Of a stretch of 64,000 nt of DNA, positions 1 through 8,304 are shown one piece after another. A program made the translations under genes and the position numbers. The notes under the pieces were generated by a model. It searched no databases. It was not told where the DNA came from and saw only the letters and a program-made list of their open reading frames with translations. The stretch's first letter is position 1; each line of letters begins with the position of its first letter. Where the stretch lies: the NCBI RefSeq assembly GCF_042684865.1, contig NZ_JBHUML010000003.1, positions 186,001 to 250,000 on the forward strand, in the 5' to 3' direction. The DNA is from Salibacterium lacus. Its GTDB lineage: Bacteria; Bacillota; Bacilli; Bacillales; Marinococcaceae.

Positions 1-82
1 CTTCTATTCAATGTACCTTTATCTTATAAAAACGCATACAAGATGTCTTATTAGTTAGGGAACCTCCGTCTCAAAATCGGAA

Positions 83-123
83 CAAAAAAAAGACACAAAG
101 AAGAGTTCAGTCTTCTCCGTGTC
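83..123 (-). terminator. intrinsic terminator of the AraC-type gene
   Basis: On the minus strand the arms GACACGGAGAAG and CTTCTTTGTGTC form a hairpin followed by eight T. The stop codon of the AraC-type gene lies inside the left arm, so the terminator overlaps the coding end. Confidence 0.8.
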
Positions 124-937
124 CGGATTCCAGGTGGGAGGTGCGGTATTGGTTGGGCGGCACTCCGACATATTTTTTAAACACCCGGTAAAACGTCGAC
201 ACCGATTCAAAACCGACTTCAAAACAGATGGAAGCAATGTCATTGTCGGTTTCAAGCAGCATGTCCTTAACGAGTTCGAGCCTGACTTCCGTCAAGTACT
301 GCATCGGTGTTTTACCGTAATGTTCCTTGAATATGCTGTGCACGTACCGTGTGCTCATTCCCATTTTTTTCGAAAGATCCTCAGAGCCTGTGATTTCATA
401 GTAGTGGGTATTGATATAATTACGGAGCCATTCGACACGCAGCTTATTCGTATCTGCTACCTGATTCGACTGATAGGAGCGCTTCATGACAAACAAAAGC
501 TCGGCCAGAAAAATCTTCATCGCCAGCATCCTCAGGTTGTCTCCGTGGGACTGCTCATACAGCATCTTGCGGAGAAGCTGCCGGAGCTCACTGCTGTCAA
601 ACAGGCTCATTTTCAGCACGTTGGACGTTTCAAATACAAGCGGAAGCAGTTCGGTGCGGACTTCCTCACTTAAAAAGAATTCATTGAATTCAAGCACGAG
701 AACAGTCATTTTTGACGAGGAAAGAATCGAATGATTCGTGTACGGCGCGATAAGCACCACGTTGTCCGATTCCAGCGTGTGTTCTTTATGATTCAATGTG
801 CACCGCCCGGTCCCATCCAGTACATAGAGTATCTGATGGGTCGAATGATGGTGGGTCTGTACCAAATCTTTTTCCTTATGTTTGCTTTCATAAAGTTTCA
901 CTTCACGTACCTGCTGTTCTCCCGGCTTCTGTGTCAT
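107..937 (-). CDS. AraC-family transcriptional regulator with cupin sensor
   Basis: A 276-residue one-component regulator. Residues about 20-100 look like an AraC-type cupin ligand pocket, with the histidine-rich segment THHHSTHQILYVL and a GTGRCTLN turn. Residues about 170-265 form the two helix-turn-helix units of the AraC DNA-binding domain (LSKKMGMSTRYVHSIFKEHYG, split by family convention into two helices, then IASICFEVGFESVSTFYRVF). Such proteins usually activate carbohydrate or stress genes, but nothing here shows the ligand. It lies downstream of mtlD on the same strand but is separated by a strong terminator, so it is probably transcribed alone; a TATACT box lies about 40 bp upstream. 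Its target may be outside the window to the left. Confidence 0.85.
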   Translation of the reverse strand: MTQKPGEQQVREVKLYESKHKEKDLVQTHHHSTHQILYVLDGTGRCTLNHKEHTLESDNVVLIAPYTNHSILSSSKMTVLVLEFNEFFLSEEVRTELLPLVFETSNVLKMSLFDSSELRQLLRKMLYEQSHGDNLRMLAMKIFLAELLFVMKRSYQSNQVADTNKLRVEWLRNYINTHYYEITGSEDLSKKMGMSTRYVHSIFKEHYGKTPMQYLTEVRLELVKDMLLETDNDIASICFEVGFESVSTFYRVFKKYVGVPPNQYRTSHLESGHGED

Positions 938-1015
938 GCCAAGGTTCCCCTTCCCCCATTCAGAGCGTCGTTTTCCTATAGTATACTACAGCTGAAAGCG
1001 GTTTGAATACAAAAC

Positions 1016-1054
1016 GAAAAAAGCCGCTCTCCCACGGAACGGGGAAGCAGCGGC
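1016..1054 (-). terminator. terminator of the mannitol operon
   Basis: On the minus strand, arms GCCGCTGCTTCCC and GTGGGAGAGCGGC are followed by TTTTTTCGTTTT, directly after the mtlD stop. It closes the mtlA-mtlR-mtlF-mtlD transcript. Confidence 0.85.
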
Positions 1055-1061
1055 ATACATA

Positions 1062-2192
1062 TTACCGGTCAAGGACTTTCTTGAGAAGCGGATGGCTTTC
1101 ATCGAGCTCTGTATAAACGGCGAGTGCCTGTTTTTTCCCTTCTGTCTCGATTTTTTGCTGCAGTTCAACAGCCTCCGGATCCTCTTTAACATCAAACATG
1201 AGACACGCGTCAATGACTGCAGCGAGCGCTTCCGGGTTTTCGTCCCGCTCCATCAGTTCAAGTGCCGGACGGATGAGTCTGTCTTTTGGACCGAGCTTGC
1301 GGATCGGGCCTCGTCCCACCCGTTCCACGGAGTCTGAAATGTGGGGATTACGGAAACGATCCATGATTTTGGAGCGGTACACTGCCATATCTTCTGAAGA
1401 AAATCCATGTTTTTGTTCGAGCAGGGTGCTCGTTTCGTTCAGCACATCTCCCATTTTTGAGGAAACTTCTGAAGAATCAGCTGCTTCCTTAATAGTAGCA
1501 AATCCTTCGGCAAAACCGTGATAGGCAAGTGCTGCATGACCGGTGTTTACGGTGAACAGTTTCCGTTCCATGTACGGAGTCAGGTCGTCCACGAAGGTAA
1601 CAGAAGGAATGTCCGGGCGTCCGCCCTTCAAAGCAGGTGTTTCGACCACCCATTCAAAAAACGGCTCCACGGTAACATCCAGCTTGTTTTCCTCAGGCTG
1701 CTGCGGGACGATGCGGTCAACCGCTGCATTTGCAAATCCTGCAAATGAAACAATCTGTTCCTGCTCCTCCTCTGTCATATGGTCAAAAATGTAGGACTTT
1801 AATTGATCTGTCGCCCCTGCCATATTTTCACACGCGATGATATTAACCGGAGCGGCTCCGGCCTCGATGCGTTTTTCGAGACCTGCAGCCAGTGCCGGAG
1901 CAATGCCCTTCAGTACATTCGGTCCGACAGCGGTTGTGATGAGATCCACTTCTGCTATCCGTTCGAGCAGCGCTTCTTCTTCCTTCGCACTGTGTACCGC
2001 GTCAACATTTTCCACCTGGATAATCTGTCTCTCTTCTCCGGCCAGTTCCACCTGATAGGTTCTCTGTTCTTTCAATTTCTGAATCAACTCGTCGTTAATA
2101 TCGGCAAAACAAACGTCCCAGCCGGCTTCATAAAGCAGCTGTCCGATAAACCCACGGCCGATATTACCGGCGCCGATCTGCAGTGCTTTCAT
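1062..2192 (-). CDS. mtlD: mannitol-1-phosphate 5-dehydrogenase
   Basis: Cytosolic NAD-dependent enzyme converting mannitol 1-phosphate, delivered by the PTS, to fructose 6-phosphate. The 376 residues match the family length. The N-terminus carries the dinucleotide-binding motif GAGNIGRGFIG, and the C-terminal half has the conserved segments KLFTVNTGHAALAYHG and DRFRNPHISDSVERVGR typical of the polyol dehydrogenase family. The ATG follows the mtlF stop without a gap, and GAGGTGA inside the end of mtlF is its ribosome binding site, so the two are translationally linked. It is the last gene of the mtl operon. Confidence 0.97.
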   Translation of the reverse strand: MKALQIGAGNIGRGFIGQLLYEAGWDVCFADINDELIQKLKEQRTYQVELAGEERQIIQVENVDAVHSAKEEEALLERIAEVDLITTAVGPNVLKGIAPALAAGLEKRIEAGAAPVNIIACENMAGATDQLKSYIFDHMTEEEQEQIVSFAGFANAAVDRIVPQQPEENKLDVTVEPFFEWVVETPALKGGRPDIPSVTFVDDLTPYMERKLFTVNTGHAALAYHGFAEGFATIKEAADSSEVSSKMGDVLNETSTLLEQKHGFSSEDMAVYRSKIMDRFRNPHISDSVERVGRGPIRKLGPKDRLIRPALELMERDENPEALAAVIDACLMFDVKEDPEAVELQQKIETEGKKQALAVYTELDESHPLLKKVLDR

Positions 2193-2627
2193 TTAATTCA
2201 CCTCATTCAGCTGCGCAAGAAGGGATGATTTATCAGGGGCCTGCACCATTTTCGTAATGTTTTCCTCTTCGGAGCAGATAAGCGCGATTTTCTGCAGGAT
2301 TTCAAGGTGCTCATTTTCTTTTCCGGCGATGCCGATCAAGACTTTAACCGTGCTTCCGCCGAAGTCTACACCTTCCGGGACCTGCACGACGGACAGGCCG
2401 GATTCTTTAATATGGGCTTTCGCTTCTTCGGTACCGTGCGGGATGGCCACATAATTTCCCATGTAGGTCGATGTCATTTCTTCGCGCTCCAGCATGGCGT
2501 CAATATAAGCTTCTTCCACATAGCCCTGCTCCACCAGGATTCTTCCCGTTTCGCGGATGGCTTCTTCTTTATCCTTCAAGGATGCGTTTATCTTAATGTT
2601 TTCTTCCTGGAGAATTGGTTTTGCCAT
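2193..2627 (-). CDS. mtlF: PTS mannitol-specific EIIA component
   Basis: A 144-residue cytosolic phosphocarrier passing phosphate from HPr to the EIIB domain of MtlA. The phosphorylated histidine is in the motif GNYVAIPHGTEEAK (about residue 65), as expected for the fructose/mannitol EIIA fold. It sits between mtlR and mtlD in the operon, about 20 bp after mtlR. MtlA here lacks an EIIA domain, so this protein is the obvious donor. Confidence 0.96.
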   Translation of the reverse strand: MAKPILQEENIKINASLKDKEEAIRETGRILVEQGYVEEAYIDAMLEREEMTSTYMGNYVAIPHGTEEAKAHIKESGLSVVQVPEGVDFGGSTVKVLIGIAGKENEHLEILQKIALICSEEENITKMVQAPDKSSLLAQLNEVN

Positions 2628-2647
2628 GATGCTCCACTCCTATCATT

Positions 2648-4768
2648 TTATAATTTTTCTTTCAGCCACTGACGGAACGCTTTACCCAAATGGGCTTTGA
2701 TTTTGTCCTCGTCCGCGGAAGCAAACAAATCCAGCGTCTCTCTGCCTGCAACCAGTTGTTCACTGACCACACTTAACACGTCATACGTTTCCGTTCTGCT
2801 GTCGTCCGGGGCCAGTAGAATCAGCAGATGCATAACATCGGTCTCCGTGTCGTCCATGGCTTTCAGCCGGAGCGGCTTGTGAAGCGGCTGAATGAGAAAA
2901 CAGGGGGACTGTGCCGCATCGGTTCTGGCGTGAAACAGGGCCAGATTGGTATGAGGAACCGCTGTACCGCCTTTTTGATACCTGTTCCAAAGCGCTTCTG
3001 CAGCAGAATGGCTTTCATGGAGCACCCCGTCCTGTTTTATCGCTGTTTCAGCCGTTGTCAGCACCTGAAACAGATCTTCTTCCTCTACCGCCGGCAGCAC
3101 CCGGAACGTTTCCATCACCTGCACAATCACTGTACTAAAGGCCTCTATCCGGCGCAGTTCACGTGACACATTTTCCGGGTCTATCTGCACAGCTTCAGGT
3201 TCTGTCTCCTCCCGTGCGTTTACAGGAGTACCGCTATGTTCGGGAGGCGGAAGTTTCCGGATAAACAGCTTCACTTTTTCAATATCTTTTTTTGTCAGAA
3301 ACGGATTCACAACGATATAAGGGAGTACGTTGTCACTCAGTTCCATTGTAGAAATGACGATATCATAACCAGCTTCCCGGTGATCTTGAAGATCCATCAT
3401 AGAAATATTTTTAAGATCCTCAATCTCCGGAATCTCTTTTCGCAGCCTTGTCATCAGCATTTTGGAGGATCCGATACCGCTGGAGCATACGACAAGTGCG
3501 TTCACTCTGCTGTCGTTCTGCAGTTTTTCAAGCGCTGAACCAAAATGCAGCGTGAGATACCCCACTTCGGATTCGGGCAGCGTCCGGTCCAGCGATTCAT
3601 CCACCGCTTCTGTCACAAGAAGAAACAAGTCTTCATAGTCCGTTTTGATCTGGTCAAGCAGCGGATTGTAAATACGCATGTTTTCGCTGATGCGGTACAG
3701 CGCGGGATCAAGATGGGCCACGAGCCCCTGATACAAGGAATCATCTTCTTTCAGCGGCTGTCCGGTTGCGCTTTGCATATAGTCCATCAACGCTTTGGCA
3801 TACACCGCTGCAGACAAATGATCAAGATCTGGAAGGTAATCCTGGTCCTCCCTGATTTTCGCCCCGCGCAGGTGCATCGTTATATAGCCGACCTCCGCTT
3901 TTGGAATGGAAAGTTGAAATACTTTTTCGAGCTTTTCAATGAGCAGCACGGCCGTTTCATGTTCTTTCGTATCCTCGAGCGTTTTGAGATAGGAATCATT
4001 GATTTCTATCTTTTCGCCCTGCGAAATTCTCTCAATCGCCAGCGTCAAATGAACGACCAGCCCGACATAGGCACTGTCGGCAAAATGGTATGGAAGCTCA
4101 TCTTTCATATCTGCCAGTATTTTCTCCACGGTCAGCCATTTATCCTGCTCTACCAGCCCAAGAAGTCTCTGCGATATCTCTCCGGACTCCGGGGATCCGT
4201 TTTTACTCTTAATATTTTCCCTCATGAGACGAAATAAATCATTCTCACCGAAATTTTCTGCGATCAAGCTGCTCATTGCGGCCCGTTTTGCCGATTCCGA
4301 TCCGCTTACCGTAACGCCGTAGCCCCGTCTTCTCGTTAACGATAAATCGGTTGTTTCAAACCAGGTCTCCAACTGGTCCAAATCATAACTGATGGTAGCA
4401 CTTGTTACTTTGAGCTCAGCGGCGAAGGTTTGAAGTTTCAGCGGCTCCACGCTCTCGAGCAGACGGCAGAGAATGAGCGTGCGTCTTTCTTGTGCAGTGT
4501 ATTCTACGACCGAAGGCTGGAGCAGCGACAGCTCCAGCTCTTGTTTATCTTCGCAGCTTCCTTCGATTCTCACGCCTTTTCCGGCGGATTTTATCAGGTT
4601 CAGGTTATAAAGACGGAGGGTTTTACCCAGTCCCTTCAGATCCCGGTGAACGGTTCTGGAACTGACAGCCAGCGCCGCTGCGGCGTCTGCCACCGGAGTG
4701 TCTTTGTCCTGATGCAGCAGGTACCGGATGAGTTCCCGTTCCCGGGCAGTCATATAATCGACAGCCAA
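2648..4768 (-). CDS. mtlR: PRD-containing transcriptional activator of the mannitol operon
   Basis: About 706 residues. Order of domains: N-terminal helix-turn-helix (residues about 5-60), a second winged helix, PRD1 (about 190-300), PRD2 (about 320-415), a EIIB-like domain with Cys in VVCSSGIGSS (about 430) and a EIIA-like domain with His in AVPHTNLALFH (about 610). The four PRD histidines are present (VVHLTLAIERI, MHLRG, VAHLDPALYRI, TLHFG). The PTS phosphorylates these domains so that activity follows mannitol supply. Start choice: an ATG at 4774 is only one base from the GGGGG Shine-Dalgarno, whereas the TTG at 4768 has seven-base spacing, so I favour TTG. It lies between mtlA and mtlF, as in Geobacillus-type operons. 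Confidence 0.93.
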   Translation of the reverse strand: MAVDYMTARERELIRYLLHQDKDTPVADAAAALAVSSRTVHRDLKGLGKTLRLYNLNLIKSAGKGVRIEGSCEDKQELELSLLQPSVVEYTAQERRTLILCRLLESVEPLKLQTFAAELKVTSATISYDLDQLETWFETTDLSLTRRRGYGVTVSGSESAKRAAMSSLIAENFGENDLFRLMRENIKSKNGSPESGEISQRLLGLVEQDKWLTVEKILADMKDELPYHFADSAYVGLVVHLTLAIERISQGEKIEINDSYLKTLEDTKEHETAVLLIEKLEKVFQLSIPKAEVGYITMHLRGAKIREDQDYLPDLDHLSAAVYAKALMDYMQSATGQPLKEDDSLYQGLVAHLDPALYRISENMRIYNPLLDQIKTDYEDLFLLVTEAVDESLDRTLPESEVGYLTLHFGSALEKLQNDSRVNALVVCSSGIGSSKMLMTRLRKEIPEIEDLKNISMMDLQDHREAGYDIVISTMELSDNVLPYIVVNPFLTKKDIEKVKLFIRKLPPPEHSGTPVNAREETEPEAVQIDPENVSRELRRIEAFSTVIVQVMETFRVLPAVEEEDLFQVLTTAETAIKQDGVLHESHSAAEALWNRYQKGGTAVPHTNLALFHARTDAAQSPCFLIQPLHKPLRLKAMDDTETDVMHLLILLAPDDSRTETYDVLSVVSEQLVAGRETLDLFASADEDKIKAHLGKAFRQWLKEKL

Positions 4769-4798
4769 GGGCATACCCCCTTTTCAACCATCCTATCA

Positions 4799-6259
4799 TT
4801 ATTCCTGATCTGACTTCCAGCGTTCGACCAGTTCGTCGTATTTAGGGCTGCCGAGGAAGTTATCAACAGAAACATGTTCGGCATCAGGGCGTTTTTGTTT
4901 GGCCCGGTCGGTCAGGTCTTTGTGTGTAATGATAACATCGGCGTCATCCGGAATCTGGTTGATCGCTGAGTTGGTCACTTCCATGTCGAGGCCTGCTTTT
5001 TTCACTTTATCTTTCATAACAGAAGCACCCATGGCGCTTGACCCCATGCCGGCATCGCAGGCGAAGATCACTTTGTTGATATCTTTTCCGGAAAGCTCTT
5101 CTGGTTCGCTGCTTTCCTGATTTTCGGCTCCTTCTTCTTTCAAGCCGGACGTAACACTGCTTTCTTTCCCTTTCATTTCTTCCATTTTTGACGCCGCGGT
5201 TCCGAGGTCTTCTTCGTCGGAACGTCCTGCCTTCAAAATGATGGAAGAAATGATGAAGGAAACCGCAGCAGCAACGAGAACACCAAGTACCATGAACACA
5301 TACTTATTCGGCGGTGTCATAGCAAAGTAAGCAATAATACTTCCCGGCGACGCTGCTGCACGAAGTCCGACATCAAACAGAACAAACGTGAAAACACCAC
5401 TCATGCCGCCTGCAATCACAGCGAGAAGAAGCTGCGGTTTCATGAGGATATACGGGAAATAAATTTCGTGAATACCTCCCACAAACTGAATCAATGCTGC
5501 ACCCGGTGCTGAACTTCTCGAAGCTCCCCGGCCAAACACCGTGTAGGCAAGCAGCACACCAAGACCTGGTCCCGGGTTACTTTCCAGCATAAACAGTACC
5601 GACGTACCCGTTTCGTTTGATTCCTGCAGTCCAAGCGGTGTGAGTATACCGTGGTTAATAGCATTATTTAAGAACAGTACTTTCGCCGGTTCAATCAGAA
5701 TACTGGCAAGCGGGAGCAGTCCGGCGTTCATAATGGCTTCCACGCCTGCAGCAAGAACACTGCTGAACCCTGCCATAACAGGACCCACAGCATAAAGGCC
5801 AAGAACAGCGAGAGCACCTCCGAAGATACCGGCGGAAAAGTTGTTGACGAGCATTTCAAAACCCTGTCGGATTTTCCCGTCCACCGCATCATCAAATTTC
5901 TTCATGATCCAGCCGGACAGCGGTCCCATGATCATGGCACCGAGAAACATCGGGTCTTCGGCTCCGACAATGACACCCATCGTTGCGATGGCACCGACGA
6001 CACCGCCCCGGGTATCGTGCACCATTTTACCACCGGTGTACGCAATCAACAGCGGAAGCAGGTAATTGATCATCGGACCAACGAGCGAAGCCAAGTTTTC
6101 ATTTGGGAAGAAACCATCTGATATAAACAGCGCTGTGATAATCCCCCATGCGATAAAAGCGCCAATATTCGGCATAATCATACTGCTCAGGTAACTGCCG
6201 AACTTCTGCACCTTCGCCCGGATCGTCCCCCCGGACTTTTGATTTTCTTCTGCACTCAC
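4799..6259 (-). CDS. mtlA: PTS mannitol transporter EIICB component
   Basis: Membrane permease that imports and phosphorylates mannitol. Residues about 15-345 are the multi-spanning EIIC domain, with the conserved GGIHEIYFPYILM segment; after an acidic linker the EIIB domain carries the phosphocysteine in IFACDAGMGSSAMGAS (about residue 400). No EIIA domain is fused; mtlF supplies it. Length 486 residues fits the EIICB form. It starts with GTG preceded by AAGGAGG at seven-base spacing. It is the first gene of the mtl operon and has its own upstream promoter candidate. Confidence 0.96.
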   Translation of the reverse strand: MSAEENQKSGGTIRAKVQKFGSYLSSMIMPNIGAFIAWGIITALFISDGFFPNENLASLVGPMINYLLPLLIAYTGGKMVHDTRGGVVGAIATMGVIVGAEDPMFLGAMIMGPLSGWIMKKFDDAVDGKIRQGFEMLVNNFSAGIFGGALAVLGLYAVGPVMAGFSSVLAAGVEAIMNAGLLPLASILIEPAKVLFLNNAINHGILTPLGLQESNETGTSVLFMLESNPGPGLGVLLAYTVFGRGASRSSAPGAALIQFVGGIHEIYFPYILMKPQLLLAVIAGGMSGVFTFVLFDVGLRAAASPGSIIAYFAMTPPNKYVFMVLGVLVAAAVSFIISSIILKAGRSDEEDLGTAASKMEEMKGKESSVTSGLKEEGAENQESSEPEELSGKDINKVIFACDAGMGSSAMGASVMKDKVKKAGLDMEVTNSAINQIPDDADVIITHKDLTDRAKQKRPDAEHVSVDNFLGSPKYDELVERWKSDQE

Positions 6260-6317
6260 ATAAACCCCTCCTTATAATAAATCATGACAATATCTAAGAT
6301 GAATAGCGTATAGTCTC

Positions 6318-6347
6318 ATCATATAGGCTTAATGGCAGTGGTATCAA
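6318..6347 (-). promoter_or_regulatory. candidate mtlA promoter
   Basis: On the minus strand TTGATA (6347-6342) is separated by 18 bp from TATGAT (6323-6318), or 16 bp from TATATG. It lies about 60 bp upstream of the mtlA GTG and just after the terminator of the preceding PTS operon, where a MtlR-activated promoter is expected. I could not recognise a clear MtlR operator. Confidence 0.4.
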
Positions 6348-6392
6348 TAAAATGAAAGATGGAATAAGGCAACATGTATATTGACATCATTT

Positions 6393-6427
6393 AAAAAGCG
6401 GAGGCGCTTCACGGCACCTCCGCTTTT
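6393..6427 (-). terminator. terminator of the second PTS operon
   Basis: Minus-strand arms AAAAGCGGAGG and CCTCCGCTTTTT enclose a short loop. It lies just downstream of the EIIA gene and separates that operon from mtlA. Confidence 0.85.
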
Positions 6428-6431
6428 GTGA

Positions 6432-6881
6432 TTATATCCCGGATAGGATATCGATGACGGCCTCTTTCGTTCCGGCTTGCTTGAGTTCGCTGCGAAATGT
6501 TTCGTCCATCATTTTTTTCGACAGCTGCTGTAGTATTTTCAGGTGTTCATCCCCGGCGCTTTCTTCAGGAACGGCAATCAAAAAGACAACTTCAGCCGGC
6601 TGACCGTCCATGCTTGCCCATTCAATGCCGGCAGGAGACTTCCCAACCGCTATAGCAGCTTCATCGACTCCGCTTGATTTGGCATGAGGAATGGCAAAAC
6701 CGAATCCAATACCGGTGCTTCCTTCATTCTCCCGTGCGTGCACGTCACGCAGAAACTGTTGTTTATCACTCAGCACCTTTTCCGGCAGTAATCCCGCCAT
6801 TTCCTCAAGCGCTCCTTCTTTACCCGTGTTCTCAAGCGATGTATCTACGGATTCTTTGTGTAATAGTGCTTCGATGTCCAT
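6432..6881 (-). CDS. PTS fructose/mannitol-family EIIA component
   Basis: A 149-residue phosphocarrier of the EIIA fructose/mannitol family; the active histidine is in GFGFAIPHAKSSGVDEA (about residue 75). It probably feeds the EIIBC protein encoded immediately upstream; its ATG comes one base after the EIIBC stop. Substrate is not decided by the sequence: fructose is the default family assignment, but no 1-phosphofructokinase or mannose-6-phosphate isomerase gene lies nearby. Confidence 0.9.
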   Translation of the reverse strand: MDIEALLHKESVDTSLENTGKEGALEEMAGLLPEKVLSDKQQFLRDVHARENEGSTGIGFGFAIPHAKSSGVDEAAIAVGKSPAGIEWASMDGQPAEVVFLIAVPEESAGDEHLKILQQLSKKMMDETFRSELKQAGTKEAVIDILSGI

Positions 6882-6882
6882 C

Positions 6883-8304
6883 TCAGGATCCCTCCACAGT
6901 TGGTTTTTTCAGGATATTCGCAAGAACAGCTGTTACAATCGTACCGACGATAATGGCAAGGAAGAACATGAGAACATTGTCTATTGCACCAAACACCGCG
7001 ACAATCGGTCCGCCGTGCGGCACGTGGTCGGCAACGCCTCCCATCATGGCAATGGCACCGGCGGTCATTCCTCCAGCCATAATACTCGGGATGACACGGA
7101 ATGGATCGGCTGCAGCAAGCGGGATGGCCCCTTCTGTTATACCGACAAGTCCCATCGCTACAGCGGCCTTGCCGGCTTCCTGTTCATCATTTTTGAATTT
7201 CCTTTTAAACATAAGAGAAGCCAGACCCATGCCGAGAGGAGGCGTACAGATTGCTGCAGCAATAGCTCCCATCACTTCAGGCTGCCCCTGGGTGATAAGG
7301 GCGGCACCAAACAGGAAAGCCACCTTATTGAAAGGTCCTCCCATATCAAAACTGATCATAGCACCCAGTATGATACCAAGTAATATCCGGCTTCCGCCTT
7401 CCATTCCTTCCAGCCCGTTTGTCAGTGCTTCCATCAAACCGGCAATCGGTGCTCCCAGAACATAAATGAAAATCAGACCAACGGCAAGCGATGCCAGAAT
7501 GGGGATAATGAGGATCGGCATAATCGGTTGAATGATTTCCGGTACTTTTACTTCTTTAATCCATTTCGCAATGTAACCGGCAAGAAATCCGGCAAGAATG
7601 CCTCCGATAAAGCCGGCACCTGCTTCACTCCCGTAAAAACTTCCGTCGTTTGCGATAAACCCGCCGATCATACCAGGTGCAAGACCCGGGCGGTCCGCAA
7701 TACTCATCGCGATAAACCCTGCCAGAATCGGTACCATGAGACTGAAAGCTGTACTTCCCATTTGATTAATGGAACTCCAGAAAGATCCTTCCGGAATCGC
7801 AAGACCGTCCGCAGATGGTTCTCCTCCCAAACTGAGTGAAATCGCAATTAACAGACCGCCCACTACAACAAACGGAATCATATAGGAGACCCCGTTCATC
7901 AAGTGCCTGTACACCGGATTCTGCTTTTTCTTCTTCTTTGATTTCTCTTCATCTATTTTTTCTTTTGCCTTTTCTTTTCCTGACTGCTGACCGTATACTT
8001 CCACATCTCCGGTTTCAAATCTGGCAAGCAGTTCTCCGGCATTGTTAATAGCTTCCGACGAATCCGTTTCAAGCACCGGTTTTCCCTGAAAACGTGATTT
8101 TTCAACAGATTTGTCCGCTGCAATCACAACTCCGTCCGCCTGTTCAATATCTTCTTCTGTCAGCTCATTTTCAACCCCTATTGACCCTTGGGTTTCGACT
8201 TTAATTTCCATGCCTTTTTCTTTTGCCGCTTTATTCAGGCCTTCTGCCGCCATATACGTATGGGCAATACCATTAGGGCATGATGTAATGCCGACTAGTT
8301 TCAT
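6883..8304 (-). CDS. PTS fructose-family EIIBC transporter
   Basis: A 473-residue membrane permease. Residues 1-105 are a EIIB domain with phosphocysteine in VGITSCPNGIAHTYMAAE, the fructose-type signature; a lysine/glutamate-rich linker leads to a EIIC domain (about 130-470) of about nine hydrophobic segments with GGPFNKVAFLFG. The usual N-terminal EIIA domain of FruA is absent and is encoded separately downstream. The ATG at 8304 (GAGGAG eight bases upstream) is better than the GTG three bases earlier. It overlaps the regulator stop in TGATG, so translation is probably coupled. Likely sugar: fructose or a related ketose or mannosyl sugar. Confidence 0.92.
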   Translation of the reverse strand: MKLVGITSCPNGIAHTYMAAEGLNKAAKEKGMEIKVETQGSIGVENELTEEDIEQADGVVIAADKSVEKSRFQGKPVLETDSSEAINNAGELLARFETGDVEVYGQQSGKEKAKEKIDEEKSKKKKKQNPVYRHLMNGVSYMIPFVVVGGLLIAISLSLGGEPSADGLAIPEGSFWSSINQMGSTAFSLMVPILAGFIAMSIADRPGLAPGMIGGFIANDGSFYGSEAGAGFIGGILAGFLAGYIAKWIKEVKVPEIIQPIMPILIIPILASLAVGLIFIYVLGAPIAGLMEALTNGLEGMEGGSRILLGIILGAMISFDMGGPFNKVAFLFGAALITQGQPEVMGAIAAAICTPPLGMGLASLMFKRKFKNDEQEAGKAAVAMGLVGITEGAIPLAAADPFRVIPSIMAGGMTAGAIAMMGGVADHVPHGGPIVAVFGAIDNVLMFFLAIIVGTIVTAVLANILKKPTVEGS

